Positions 6,875 to 15,639 are shown, counted from the first letter of the stretch. The stretch is DNA of 64,000 nt from Flavobacterium flavigenum (GCF_027111255.2 NZ_CP114285.2:2728001-2792000); one strand, 5' to 3'. The notes: a model not told the origin generated them from the letters alone. A program made the numbers and translations.

Positions 6875-7957
6875 ATGAAAACAGCAAAAATAGTTATAGG
6901 TTTAGGATTTGGTGATGAAGGAAAAGGCATCACAACCGATTTTCTTGCAAAGCAAAATCCTGAAGCTATGGTTATTCGGTTTTCGGGAGGTCAGCAGGCA
7001 GCGCATACGGTTATGATTGGTGACAAGAAACACGTTCATTCGAGTTTTGCGAGTGGTGCGCTTCGGGGTTTGCCTTCTTATTTTAGTGAACATTGCACGG
7101 TTCATCCTCTTTTTTTATATAATGAAAAAGCGGAGTTAGAAAAAAATGGAGGGAATACGGAAATTCACATTCATCCTTTGGCAAAAGTTACCACGCCTTT
7201 TGATGTCTGGCAAAACAGAAATAATGTTCGAAATCTCGATCATGGAACCTGCGGAAAAGGTATCGGGGCAACCATGAAAAGAAACGAAGGTCCGTACAAA
7301 TTGTTTGCGATAGATTTGATTGCGCCACGCGAAATGCTTTTAGAAAAGTTAAACCAAATCGCCTATTACTATGGTTTTCTAAACGAAAGTGAAATCGATC
7401 AGGAAGTCGAAAAATATCTGGAAGCCATTGACCAAATAAAATGGATCATCAGTGATTATAGTTTTTTAGAGAATTATGAGACTTTAATTTTTGAAGGCAG
7501 TCAGGGAATCCTGCTCGATATGGATCATGGTGTTTTTCCGAATGTGACGTATGCAAATACGACTTCAAAAAATGCAATTGAAATTTGTAATAGATTAAAG
7601 ATTGAAAATATTGAAGTGTTTTATGCAACCAGAAGTTATACCACAAGACATGGACACGGCTGGATGCCAAATGAAAGGGAATTAAAATTAAAAAACAACG
7701 AAGAAGAAACCTGTGTGTTCAACGAATATCAAAAAGAACTTCGCTTTGGCGATTTAAATTATGATTTATTGAATTACGCTTTAAAAATCGATGCAGCTTA
7801 CAGTCCGAATGCGAAAAGAAATTTGGTCGTAACCTGTATGGATCAACTCGAGAAAGAATATGAATTTGAAAAGCTGACGACCGATTTTAATGAAATTTAC
7901 GGATCATTTTCGCCCGATTCAAAAGATTTTAAAAACATCACTTCTTTGTTTCAATAA
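6875..7957 (+). CDS. Adenylosuccinate synthetase (PurA-family) paralogue, short form
   Basis: The 360-residue protein has the main PurA landmarks: GLGFGDEGKG near residue 9 with the catalytic Asp (D14), GGQQAAHT near 39 with the catalytic His (H44, usually in NAGHT), GTCGKGIG, EGSQGILLDMDHGVFP and YTTRHGHGW. It is about 70 residues shorter than typical PurA (about 430), with deletions and a missing C-terminal tail. PurA joins IMP and aspartate using GTP. The retained Asp argues against the phage PurZ type, which has Ser there. Its place in this operon suggests a specialised copy, with a second purA elsewhere for purine synthesis. The 44-bp spacer before it carries a CTCTGCGTCTTTGCGAG repeat fragment. 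Confidence 0.88.
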   Translation: MKTAKIVIGLGFGDEGKGITTDFLAKQNPEAMVIRFSGGQQAAHTVMIGDKKHVHSSFASGALRGLPSYFSEHCTVHPLFLYNEKAELEKNGGNTEIHIHPLAKVTTPFDVWQNRNNVRNLDHGTCGKGIGATMKRNEGPYKLFAIDLIAPREMLLEKLNQIAYYYGFLNESEIDQEVEKYLEAIDQIKWIISDYSFLENYETLIFEGSQGILLDMDHGVFPNVTYANTTSKNAIEICNRLKIENIEVFYATRSYTTRHGHGWMPNERELKLKNNEEETCVFNEYQKELRFGDLNYDLLNYALKIDAAYSPNAKRNLVVTCMDQLEKEYEFEKLTTDFNEIYGSFSPDSKDFKNITSLFQ

Positions 7958-7964
7958 GTAAAAG

Positions 7965-8492
7965 ATGAAATATACGATAGAAAATATAGCTCCTGAAAGT
8001 AAGTTTTTGTTTTTCTGGGGACATCAGCCCAATAAAGACGGGAAAATTACCAAAACCTGTTTCAGTCAATGGTGGTTAAGTTCTTTTAAAGTAGATAAAG
8101 TTACCTACAAAACTGCCGAACACTGGATGATGGCCAAAAAAGCCGAATTATTTCAGGATCAGGAAATTTTAGAAAAAATCCTTGAAGCTGATTCTCCGGC
8201 AGAAGCCAAAAAGCTAGGAAGAGAAGTTAGAAACTACGATGACAAAATCTGGTTAGAAAATCGTTTTGAGATTGTAAAAGAAGGAAATCTTCATAAATTC
8301 AGTCAAAATAAAGCGTTAAAGGAATTTTTGATCAATGCGAAAGACAGAGTTTTGGTAGAAGCAAGTCCGGTGGATCCTATCTGGGGAATTGGAATCGCGA
8401 GTGATCATAAAGATGTCATGAATCCGGAAAAATGGAAAGGACTGAATTTGTTGGGTTTTGCTTTGATGGAAGTTAGGGATGAATTGAAATAA
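7965..8492 (+). CDS. NADAR (YbiA/DUF1768) family protein
   Basis: The 175-residue protein fits the NADAR domain end to end: FFWGHQPNKDG at the start, CFSQWWLSSF, the central YKTAEHWMMAKKAELF helix, and DPIWGIGI near the C-terminus. NADAR proteins act as N-glycosidases on riboflavin intermediates or, as antitoxins to DarT1-type toxins, remove ADP-ribose from guanine in DNA. No DarT-like toxin is recognisable nearby, so this copy more likely serves general ADP-ribose removal or a linked nucleotide step. It follows the PurA-like gene by 7 bp. Confidence 0.92.
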   Translation: MKYTIENIAPESKFLFFWGHQPNKDGKITKTCFSQWWLSSFKVDKVTYKTAEHWMMAKKAELFQDQEILEKILEADSPAEAKKLGREVRNYDDKIWLENRFEIVKEGNLHKFSQNKALKEFLINAKDRVLVEASPVDPIWGIGIASDHKDVMNPEKWKGLNLLGFALMEVRDELK

Positions 8493-8499
8493 ATTGATT

Positions 8500-10299
8500 A
8501 TGGAAGATGTTGAAGTTATATTAGAAAGAGCAAAAGCTCTTAATGCGGATAAAAAATGGGATGAAGTCCTAAAATTTCTTCCTGAATCAGTACTTAAAAC
8601 GTACAAAAATTCGAATTTATATTTGGAAAAAGCTGAAGCTTTTTGGCATCTAAAAAAGTTTCTAAATTGTGAAAAAGTTGCAAAAATATCTTTAGAAATT
8701 TTATTAAGTGCAAAAGCACTCAATTATTTAGGATTAGTTTCTACTTATAAAAAAGATTATAAATTAGCTGAAAATTATTTTAAAAAATCAATTGAAATCA
8801 ACTCAGAATTTACATCTCCCTATTATAACTTAGGTAACTTATATCGTCAATTAGGAAAATATAAATTAGCGACTACTTTTTTTGATAAATTTCTAAATTT
8901 AAAACCATCTTCTGTAAATGGATATATTGCACTAGGAAGGATTTATATTAGAAAAGAGGAATATGATATTGCAAAAAAAAATTATCTTAAGGCTCTTGAG
9001 ATTGACCCAAATAATTCTTTGTCCCACTACAATTTAGCATTAATCTATACTTTATTAAAGGAAAATTCTTTAGCAGAAAATCATTTCAAAGAACTTATAC
9101 GCTTATATCCTAATTATACTTATGCATACAATGGCTATGGAAATTTGTATAAAAATATGGGTAAGTATAAAGAAGCAGTAGATTGTTATAAGAAATCAAT
9201 AGAATTGGATGCTTCATATGCTACACCTTATTATAATTTAGGTTTGCTTTATGATGAACAAAATAAAATAGAAGAAGCTAAAGAAAATTTTGAATTATAT
9301 GTATTATTTACAAAGGATAAGGAAAGTTTTACATACAAAAATGCATTGTCAAAAATTGACGAGATAAATAAAAAAATTGATAACTCTTCATATAAAAGGA
9401 TAAGTGAAATTATCAAAAAAATTAAACTCTTAATTAAGTTTGAGGAAGATTGTATAACTCATTATACAAGTATAACAACGGCTCAGTTTTTAATTCTAAA
9501 AAATAGTTCATTCAGATTATCAGAAGGTACTTTTTTAAATGACACATCTGAGGGAGAAGAGTTGTTTAAATTTTTAGAAGTAACAACTACTAATACTAAA
9601 ATTAATAATAATCAGTCAGAAATCTTTACTAAGAGACCATTTATAGGAAGTTTTGTTGATGCTACTAAAAATAATGATTTGACCTTATGGAGAATGTATG
9701 GTAAAGAAGGGCTTGAAGAAGCGAAGGGTTGTTCTTTAACAATGAATATTAAGGAATTCAAAGAAGAGATTAAGAAGTTGGTAAATACTGGTGGAGAAGC
9801 AAATCTACCAAATAATTTAGATGCTGAATTTTATAAAGTTATTTATAGAAAAGATGAAAAGTTCTGTTTCTCAGGTTCAACATCCGAATCTAATGAAATT
9901 TTGGCTAAATTAATGGCTGATTTAAAAACAGAATATGCTAAATTTTTTAAAAAGAAAAATAAAGCAAAGAATGAAGAGCTGGAAATTGTTGAATTACTTA
10001 ATGAAATTGCCTATCTATTCAAAAGCATAGAATATCTATATGAAAATGAAATCCGCCTTGTGATTAATGAAGCTGTTGGGTTTGATAAAAAAATAGATTT
10101 TAAAGAAGAGAATTTCCTTCCATCTCTTTACCCTAATCGAGTTTATATTGAATTAATATCAATCGCACCTTTATTAAAAAATATTACTATTGGACCAAAA
10201 GTTGAAAGAGCAGAGGAATGGGCTTCAACATTTCATTATTTTCTTTCAAATAAGGCGTTTAAACCTGAAATTCATATATCAAAATTACCTTTTAAATAA
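8500..10299 (+). CDS. TPR-repeat protein with C-terminal DUF2971-like domain
   Basis: The ATG at 8500 gives 599 residues. Residues 1-270 hold about seven tetratricopeptide repeats (for example YYNLGNLYRQLGKYKLATTFF and YNGYGNLYKNMGKYKEAVDCY). The C-terminal half begins CITHYTSITTAQFLI, continues FRLSEGTFLNDTSEGE and FIGSFVDA...LTLWRMYGKEG, and ends near ITIGPKVERAEEW, an arrangement like DUF2971 proteins. The HYTS start also recalls ADP-ribosyltransferase folds, which is speculative. Its DNA is visibly more AT-rich than the flanking genes (the line at 9361-9420 has 11 G/C in 60), which suggests later acquisition. Confidence 0.78.
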   Translation: MEDVEVILERAKALNADKKWDEVLKFLPESVLKTYKNSNLYLEKAEAFWHLKKFLNCEKVAKISLEILLSAKALNYLGLVSTYKKDYKLAENYFKKSIEINSEFTSPYYNLGNLYRQLGKYKLATTFFDKFLNLKPSSVNGYIALGRIYIRKEEYDIAKKNYLKALEIDPNNSLSHYNLALIYTLLKENSLAENHFKELIRLYPNYTYAYNGYGNLYKNMGKYKEAVDCYKKSIELDASYATPYYNLGLLYDEQNKIEEAKENFELYVLFTKDKESFTYKNALSKIDEINKKIDNSSYKRISEIIKKIKLLIKFEEDCITHYTSITTAQFLILKNSSFRLSEGTFLNDTSEGEELFKFLEVTTTNTKINNNQSEIFTKRPFIGSFVDATKNNDLTLWRMYGKEGLEEAKGCSLTMNIKEFKEEIKKLVNTGGEANLPNNLDAEFYKVIYRKDEKFCFSGSTSESNEILAKLMADLKTEYAKFFKKKNKAKNEELEIVELLNEIAYLFKSIEYLYENEIRLVINEAVGFDKKIDFKEENFLPSLYPNRVYIELISIAPLLKNITIGPKVERAEEWASTFHYFLSNKAFKPEIHISKLPFK

Positions 10300-10317
10300 A
10301 TCTGATAAATTGAAATT

Positions 10318-10866
10318 ATGAATGAAAAAACAGCAAAAAGCGTCAGCAAGTTTTTGAGCCTGGTGCTGCGACATTCGCCTGAAACTATCGGATTAAAATT
10401 AGACGAAAATGGATGGGCAGATGTAGAAGAATTAATTATAAAATGTAATAATAGAGGAAGTCAGAATCAAATGACAGCCGAAATTTTGGATTATGTTGTC
10501 GAAAATAACGACAAAAAGCGTTTCGCATTTAGTGAAGACAAAACCAAAATCCGTGCAAGTCAGGGACATTCGATTTCAGTTGAATTGCATTTAGCAGAAG
10601 TTCAGCCATCAGAATTTTTATATCACGGAACAGTCTCAAAGTTTTTAGATAATATCAAAAAGGAAGGTTTACAAAAAATGAGCCGTCAGCATGTGCATCT
10701 TTCACAAGAAAAAGAAACAGCGACAAAAGTGGGAAGCAGAAGAGGAATTCCACTGATATTAACCATTAGAAGCGGTGAAATGCATAAAGACGGATTCAAA
10801 TTTTATTTGTCCGAAAACAATGTCTGGCTCACTGATGAAGTACCGGTAAAATATATAGAGTTTTGA
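10318..10866 (+). CDS. kptA: RNA 2'-phosphotransferase (KptA/Tpt1 family)
   Basis: At 182 residues this is a full-length KptA: KFLSLVLRHSPETIGL carries the conserved Arg-His pair, the N-terminal winged-helix part includes ENGWADVEELI, and the ADP-ribosyltransferase-like part includes FLYHGT and GSRRGIPLIL. The enzyme transfers an internal 2'-phosphate from RNA to NAD, passing through an ADP-ribosylated RNA intermediate and releasing nicotinamide and ADP-ribose cyclic phosphate. Some homologues also ADP-ribosylate or cap 5'-phosphorylated ends. Bacteria generally lack the tRNA ligase that makes 2'-phosphates, so a role in RNA repair or conflict is plausible. Confidence 0.93.
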   Translation: MNEKTAKSVSKFLSLVLRHSPETIGLKLDENGWADVEELIIKCNNRGSQNQMTAEILDYVVENNDKKRFAFSEDKTKIRASQGHSISVELHLAEVQPSEFLYHGTVSKFLDNIKKEGLQKMSRQHVHLSQEKETATKVGSRRGIPLILTIRSGEMHKDGFKFYLSENNVWLTDEVPVKYIEF

Positions 10867-10880
10867 TAAAATTGTTTTTA

Positions 10881-11828
10881 ATGAAAGATAAAATAAAATC
10901 AGGTTTATTAGGTTTGGCAATTGGCGATGCTTTAGGTGTTCCGGTAGAATTTCAATCCAGAGGGTATTTGAAACAGAATCCAGTTTCGGAGATGTTTGGT
11001 TTTGGAACCCATCATCAGCCGGCAGGAACCTGGAGCGATGACAGTTCGCTTGCTTTTTGTTTAGCCGAAAGTTTGTGCAAAGACTATGACTTGAATGATA
11101 TCGCCAGAAATTTTGTAAAATGGTACAGTGAAGAATTATGGACACCACACGGAAAAGTTTTTGATATCGGAATAGCAACCAGACATGCGATCCTTAATAT
11201 AGCAAAAGGTCATCAGCCGGATTTATGTGGAGGCTTTAATGAAGAAGATAACGGAAACGGTTCTTTAATGCGTATTTTGCCTTTGGTTTTTTATCTCCAA
11301 AATGAAAAAGATCTAAACGTTATTTATCAAAAAGTAAAAGAAGTTTCATCCATCACACATGCTCATTTCCGGTCTGTATTTGCCTGTTTTATTTATGTAA
11401 TTTATGGTTTGAAAATTCTAAAAGATAAAGATAAATTCGAATCATATAAAGAAATGCAAAATACTGTTTCGGCATTTTTGGAACATAAAAATTTTAATCC
11501 TTCAGAAATTCAGTTATTTGACAGGATTCTTAAAAATGATATTTCGAAGTATAATGAAAGTGAAATTCATTCTTCGGGATATGTATTGCATAGCTTAGAA
11601 GCAAGTTTATGGTGTTTCCTGAATTCGGACTCGTATGAGGAAACAGTTTTAAAAGCCGTTAATTTAGGCGAAGATACCGATACAACCGGAGCAATTGCAG
11701 GAGGTCTCGCAGGCATTTATTACGGAATCGAAAATATTCCAAAAAAATGGATTGATGAGTTAGTCAAATCCAATGATATAAAAAATTTAGCAGAACGATT
11801 ATCAGATAATTTAAATAACAATATATGA
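10881..11828 (+). CDS. ADP-ribosylglycohydrolase (ARH/DraG family)
   Basis: From the ATG at 10881 the protein has 315 residues; a TTG at 10863 overlaps the kptA stop and is rejected. The two dinuclear Mg sites of the family are visible: GTWSDDSSL near residue 52 and GEDTDTTGAIAGG near 272, along with the opening GLAIGDALGVPVEF. ARH/DraG enzymes remove ADP-ribose from Arg, Ser or other acceptors in the cytoplasm. Its stop overlaps the NAMPT start (ATGA), so the two are translationally coupled. Confidence 0.93.
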   Translation: MKDKIKSGLLGLAIGDALGVPVEFQSRGYLKQNPVSEMFGFGTHHQPAGTWSDDSSLAFCLAESLCKDYDLNDIARNFVKWYSEELWTPHGKVFDIGIATRHAILNIAKGHQPDLCGGFNEEDNGNGSLMRILPLVFYLQNEKDLNVIYQKVKEVSSITHAHFRSVFACFIYVIYGLKILKDKDKFESYKEMQNTVSAFLEHKNFNPSEIQLFDRILKNDISKYNESEIHSSGYVLHSLEASLWCFLNSDSYEETVLKAVNLGEDTDTTGAIAGGLAGIYYGIENIPKKWIDELVKSNDIKNLAERLSDNLNNNI

Positions 11829-13294
11829 ACCCATTATTATTAACTGACGGTTACAAAGTTGACCACAGAAGGCAGTATCCTGAAAAAACCACTTTAGTAT
11901 ATTCTAACTGGACACCCAGAAAATCAAGAATTGAAGGTCTTGAAGAAGTGGTCTTTTTCGGATTGCAGTATTTTATCAAAAAATACATTATTCATGATTT
12001 TGATACACATTTCTTCAAACAGCCAAAAGAAGAAGTCGTTAAAAAATACGCCCGAAGAATCAATAATTATTTAGGCGAAAATCAGGTGGGCACCAAACAC
12101 ATTGAAGATTTACATGACTTAGGATACATTCCGATGGTTTTTAAAGCATTGCCTGAAGGTGCAAGCGTTCCGTTGAGAGTACCAATGTTTACAATGTACA
12201 ATACCATTCCGGAATTTTTCTGGCTGACCAATTATTTCGAAACCTTGCTTTCTGCCGTAATCTGGCTGCCTTGCAATTCTGCTACAATTGCAAGAGAATA
12301 CAGAAAGGTACTGGACAAATACGCTGAAGAAACTTCATCTGCACCTGATTTTGTAAACTGGCAGGGGCATGATTTCTCTATGAGAGGAATGGGCGGAATC
12401 GAAGCAGCCGTAACTTCTGCAGCAGGCCACTTATTGAGTTTTACAGGATCAGATACCATTCCGGCAATTGATTTCTTTGAAGAATATTACAACGCCAATT
12501 CTGATACCGAATTAATCGCAGGTTCAGTAGCTGCAACCGAGCATTCTGTTATGTGTATGGGAACTACCGAAGGCGAATGTGAAACTTTCAAAAGATTAAT
12601 TACAGAAGTGTATCCAAAAGGAATCGTTTCTATCGTTTCTGACACCTGGGATTTATGGAAAGTTTTAACCGATTATCTGCCACGCTTAAAAGAAGAAATC
12701 ATTTCAAGAGAAGGCAAAGTCGTAATCCGTCCTGACAGCGGTGATCCTGTGGATATCATCTGCGGAAACCCGAACGGGAAAACAGAACAGGAAAAGAAAG
12801 GTGTTATCGAACTTATCTGGGATGTTTTTGGCGGAAGCGTAAATGACAAAGGATTTAAAGAATTGGTACCGCAAATTGGCGCTATTTACGGCGACAGTAT
12901 CACGGTTGCCAGAGCGATTCAGATTTGCGAGCGATTAAAAGCAAAAGGATTCGCTTCTACCAATGTAGTTTTGGGAATTGGCTCTTTTACGTATCAATAT
13001 AACACCAGAGATACTTTTGGTTTTGCGATGAAAGCCACATATGGAGAAGTTGATGGCGAAGGAAGAGCCATCTTCAAAGATCCGATCACGGATGACGGAA
13101 CCAAAAAATCGGCTAAAGGCCTTATGAAAATTGATCTCGTTGATGGCGTATATCATTTAACAGACAATGTTTCATGGGAAGAAGAAAAACAAGGCGAACT
13201 GAAAGAAGTGTTCAGAGACGGAAAACTTTTGGCAGATCAGTCTTTAAGTGATATTAGAGCGAGAGTAAAATGCGACATAATTATTGAAGCTTAA
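11825..13294 (+). CDS. nadV: Nicotinamide phosphoribosyltransferase family (NAMPT/NadV)
   Basis: The 489 residues match the length of vertebrate NAMPT (491). It opens LLLTDGYKVDHRRQYP, has the catalytic-His segment AATEHSVMCMG near residue 240, and the phosphate site VVIRPDSGDPVD. NAMPT joins nicotinamide to PRPP to give NMN; in NARP1 a relative joins nicotinamide to ADP-ribose pyrophosphate and gives NAD directly. No NMN adenylyltransferase specific to this island was seen; the convergent nadD is the closest candidate and usually prefers the acid form. It is the last gene of the island and ends before a strong terminator. Confidence 0.92.
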   Translation: MNPLLLTDGYKVDHRRQYPEKTTLVYSNWTPRKSRIEGLEEVVFFGLQYFIKKYIIHDFDTHFFKQPKEEVVKKYARRINNYLGENQVGTKHIEDLHDLGYIPMVFKALPEGASVPLRVPMFTMYNTIPEFFWLTNYFETLLSAVIWLPCNSATIAREYRKVLDKYAEETSSAPDFVNWQGHDFSMRGMGGIEAAVTSAAGHLLSFTGSDTIPAIDFFEEYYNANSDTELIAGSVAATEHSVMCMGTTEGECETFKRLITEVYPKGIVSIVSDTWDLWKVLTDYLPRLKEEIISREGKVVIRPDSGDPVDIICGNPNGKTEQEKKGVIELIWDVFGGSVNDKGFKELVPQIGAIYGDSITVARAIQICERLKAKGFASTNVVLGIGSFTYQYNTRDTFGFAMKATYGEVDGEGRAIFKDPITDDGTKKSAKGLMKIDLVDGVYHLTDNVSWEEEKQGELKEVFRDGKLLADQSLSDIRARVKCDIIIEA

Positions 13295-13333
13295 TCACCA
13301 TCAAGAAATGCTATAAAAACTAAAGCCTGAAAC

Positions 13334-13370
13334 ATGCCCTAAAAGTTAACCACTCTTTAGGGCATTTTTA
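13334..13370 (+). terminator. Terminator of the NAD/ADP-ribose island
   Basis: ATGCCCTAAA at 13334-13343 pairs with TTTAGGGCAT at 13356-13365 and is followed by TTTTTATTT. It lies 40 bp after the NAMPT stop and meets the 3' end of nadD on the other strand. Confidence 0.85.
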
Positions 13371-13949
13371 TTTCTTATAAAAATTATTGTGATCAATATA
13401 TTCCCAAACTTTTGAAGGCAAAAGCGGCCGGATATTTTTTCCTTTTTTGATATTGTTCCGAATAAAAGTAGACGAAATTTCTACAACCGGTGCGTCAATA
13501 ATATGAATTTTAGGATGCGATTTTAATTCGGTATTTTCTGCTTCTGCTGAAATGCGTGGGTACACGAAAATATCATGATTCTCTAAAATTACTTCATAGT
13601 TTTTCCATTTGTGCAATGTCTTCAGATTATCTTCCCCCATAATCAGCGAGAATTCATGGTTTGGGTATTTATCGTGTAAATGAGACAGTGTGTTTACAGT
13701 ATAATTCGGCTGGGTCAGTTTAAACTCAATATCCGAAGGTTTTATCTTTGGATAATCTTCTGTTGCAAGAAAAACCATTTCCAGTCGATGGTGATCATCT
13801 AAAAGTGTTGCTTTTTTCTTCAATGGATTGTGAGGCGTAACCACCATCCAGATCTGATCCAGATCAGTAAATTCAGCCATGTGATTGGCAATAATCAAAT
13901 GACCAACATGAATGGGATTGTAGGTTCCGAAATAGAGTCCTATTTTCAT
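13368..13949 (-). CDS. nadD: Nicotinate-nucleotide adenylyltransferase
   Basis: The 193 residues begin MKIGLYFGTYNPIHVGH, the nucleotidyltransferase signature with its xxGH motif, and end with SSTFIRNNIKKGK, the SSTxIR motif. NadD adds AMP to nicotinate mononucleotide (less often NMN) on the way to NAD. A GTG at 13964 lies inside an intergenic repeat, so the ATG at 13949 is chosen. It follows gmk and yicC, the usual flavobacterial order, so it is housekeeping and only by position a neighbour of the NAMPT island, with which it converges. Confidence 0.95.
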   Translation of the reverse strand: MKIGLYFGTYNPIHVGHLIIANHMAEFTDLDQIWMVVTPHNPLKKKATLLDDHHRLEMVFLATEDYPKIKPSDIEFKLTQPNYTVNTLSHLHDKYPNHEFSLIMGEDNLKTLHKWKNYEVILENHDIFVYPRISAEAENTELKSHPKIHIIDAPVVEISSTFIRNNIKKGKNIRPLLPSKVWEYIDHNNFYKK

Positions 13950-13957
13950 TTTTTGAA

Positions 13958-14050
13958 GTTTCACAGAGATTCGCTAAGATAGCACAAAGATTCGCAAAGT
14001 TTAAAAAATACTTTGCGAATCTCTGTGTATAACCTTTGTGAAACTCTGCG
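13958..14050. repeat. Palindromic intergenic repeat
   Basis: The gmk-nadD spacer is almost wholly a hairpin. AGATTCGCAAAGT at 13988-14000 pairs exactly with 14010-14022, and outer segments (GTTTCACAGAGATTCGC and CTTTGTGAAAC) extend it. A related CTTTGCGAG fragment lies at 6832-6860. This looks like a dispersed REP-like element. Confidence 0.7.
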
Positions 14051-14056
14051 GAATAA

Positions 14057-14629
14057 TTACTTATTTACGAAGTCTTTCACCAGCTGATGCGCTTCTTCCA
14101 AAGCCACAGCCAAATCATAGTTTTTAATAATCACGTCAAATTGTGGAGCAGTTGCAAGCTCAACCGAAGCTTTTGCGATCCGCATATTGATTTTGTCTTC
14201 GCTTTCTGTGGAACGTTCTTTTAAGCGGCGTTTTAATTCGTCGACACTTGGTGGTTTGACGAAAACAGCCAGAGTTTGTTCAGGGAATTTGTGTTTGATA
14301 CGTAGTCCGCCGGCAACATCAATGTCAAAGATTACATTTTTGCCCAAGGCCCAGATTCTTTCAATTTCCGATTTTAAAGTACCGTAAAAGTTGTCTCGGT
14401 ACACTTCTTCCCATTCCAGGAAATCTTCGGCTTTGATGTGTTTTTTGAATTCTTCCAGCGAAATAAAATAATAATCTTTTCCGTTAACCTCTTCCCCACG
14501 CGGAGCACGTGAAGCTGCTGAGATTGAAAATTCTAAATTTAAATCTTCCTGTTTCAGTAAATGTTTTACTATCGTTGTTTTCCCGGATCCTGAAGGTGCC
14601 GAAAAAACAATTAATTTTCCTTTGTTCAT
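14057..14629 (-). CDS. gmk: Guanylate kinase
   Basis: The 190-residue protein has the P-loop FSAPSGSGKTT at residue 9, the GMP-binding SRAPRGEEVNGKDYYF segment, and the C-terminal lid with ERSTESEDKI. It phosphorylates GMP to GDP in the cytoplasm. Length and motifs are standard. It lies between yicC and nadD, probably cotranscribed. Confidence 0.97.
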   Translation of the reverse strand: MNKGKLIVFSAPSGSGKTTIVKHLLKQEDLNLEFSISAASRAPRGEEVNGKDYYFISLEEFKKHIKAEDFLEWEEVYRDNFYGTLKSEIERIWALGKNVIFDIDVAGGLRIKHKFPEQTLAVFVKPPSVDELKRRLKERSTESEDKINMRIAKASVELATAPQFDVIIKNYDLAVALEEAHQLVKDFVNK

Positions 14630-14692
14630 TGTTATTGGTAATTAGTAATTAGTAAAAAGTGAATAGCATTACCATTCACTTCATTAATTACT

Positions 14693-15553
14693 TTATAATA
14701 CGTTTAGTACCTGCTCTTTAATCTTCTCCAGTTCATCTTTCATCATTACGACCAATTTCTGCATCTGTGCATGATTCGATTTTGAACCCATGGTATTAAT
14801 TTCGCGGCCCATTTCCTGAGTGATAAAACCAAGTTTTCTACCGTTTGCTTCAGTTCCTTTTATGGTTTCCAGAAAATAATCCAAATGATTCGTCAAACGA
14901 ACTTTCTCCTCAGTAATATCTAATTTCTCCAAATAATAGATCAATTCCTGTTCAAAACGGTTTTCATCAACATTTACCTCAAGTTCAGAAATCGCTGTTT
15001 GCAAACGGTCTTTTATCGCCTGAACACGCTCCGGATCAAGAGCCAGCGCATCATTCATATACTGACGGATATTACCAATCCGAAGATTGAATTCTTTCTC
15101 AAGCGACTCTCCTTCGTCTTTTCTGAAACTTAAAATATTTTGCAATGCCTCATCAATGATTACCTGAATCTGCTCCCAGTCGTTTTCGTCAATTTCCTCA
15201 CGCTCTGTTTTCAGAACATCCGGCATACGGACCGCCATTTTCATCAATTCGGTTTCGTCAGCATCCGGATAAACTTCCCTTAACTGGGCTATATAATTTT
15301 TTACAACCGGAACATTTACCTTGGTAGAAGTCTGCTCTGAAGTACTTTCAACATAAATCGCAAAATCGACTTTTCCTCTTTCCAGTCTGGTTGAAATCAG
15401 GGTTCGTAAACCCAATTCCATTTCACGGTAAACAGAAGGCATTCTCACATTCAGGTCTAAACCTTTACTATTTAAAGATTTTACTTCTACAGTAATTTTT
15501 TTCGTTGGCAATTGCAAAGAAGCTTTACCAAAACCCGTCATCGATTGTATCAT
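14693..15553 (-). CDS. YicC-family endoribonuclease-like protein
   Basis: The ATG at 15553 gives 286 residues beginning MIQSMTGFGKA, the standard YicC start; a TTG at 15574 is less likely. The C-terminal part (LTNHLDYFLETIKG, GRKLGFITQEMGREINT) is the DUF1732 domain. YicC proteins have been shown to be endoribonucleases in E. coli. The gene begins the yicC-gmk-nadD cluster. Confidence 0.95.
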   Translation of the reverse strand: MIQSMTGFGKASLQLPTKKITVEVKSLNSKGLDLNVRMPSVYREMELGLRTLISTRLERGKVDFAIYVESTSEQTSTKVNVPVVKNYIAQLREVYPDADETELMKMAVRMPDVLKTEREEIDENDWEQIQVIIDEALQNILSFRKDEGESLEKEFNLRIGNIRQYMNDALALDPERVQAIKDRLQTAISELEVNVDENRFEQELIYYLEKLDITEEKVRLTNHLDYFLETIKGTEANGRKLGFITQEMGREINTMGSKSNHAQMQKLVVMMKDELEKIKEQVLNVL

Positions 15554-15639
15554 ATATTGAGTATAAAGGCGCAAAGATACTAAAAAACTTTACAGGGAAG
15601 ATTTCTAGTTTTTCATGGCGTCTACGTTTTAAATTCTAT

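Noticed and set aside
6875..7957. PurZ-type enzyme for diaminopurine DNA
   Set aside because: The catalytic Asp of PurA is present in GFGDEGKG; PurZ has Ser there. No other Z-genome genes are nearby.
4262..8492. DarT-DarG-like toxin-antitoxin system
   Set aside because: PARG and NADAR are present, but no DarT-like toxin was recognised; the TPR gene is at best only weakly similar.
2640..13294. Integrated phage carrying NAD genes
   Set aside because: No integrase, attachment-site pair, or phage structural or lysis gene was found; flanking genes are ordinary chromosome.
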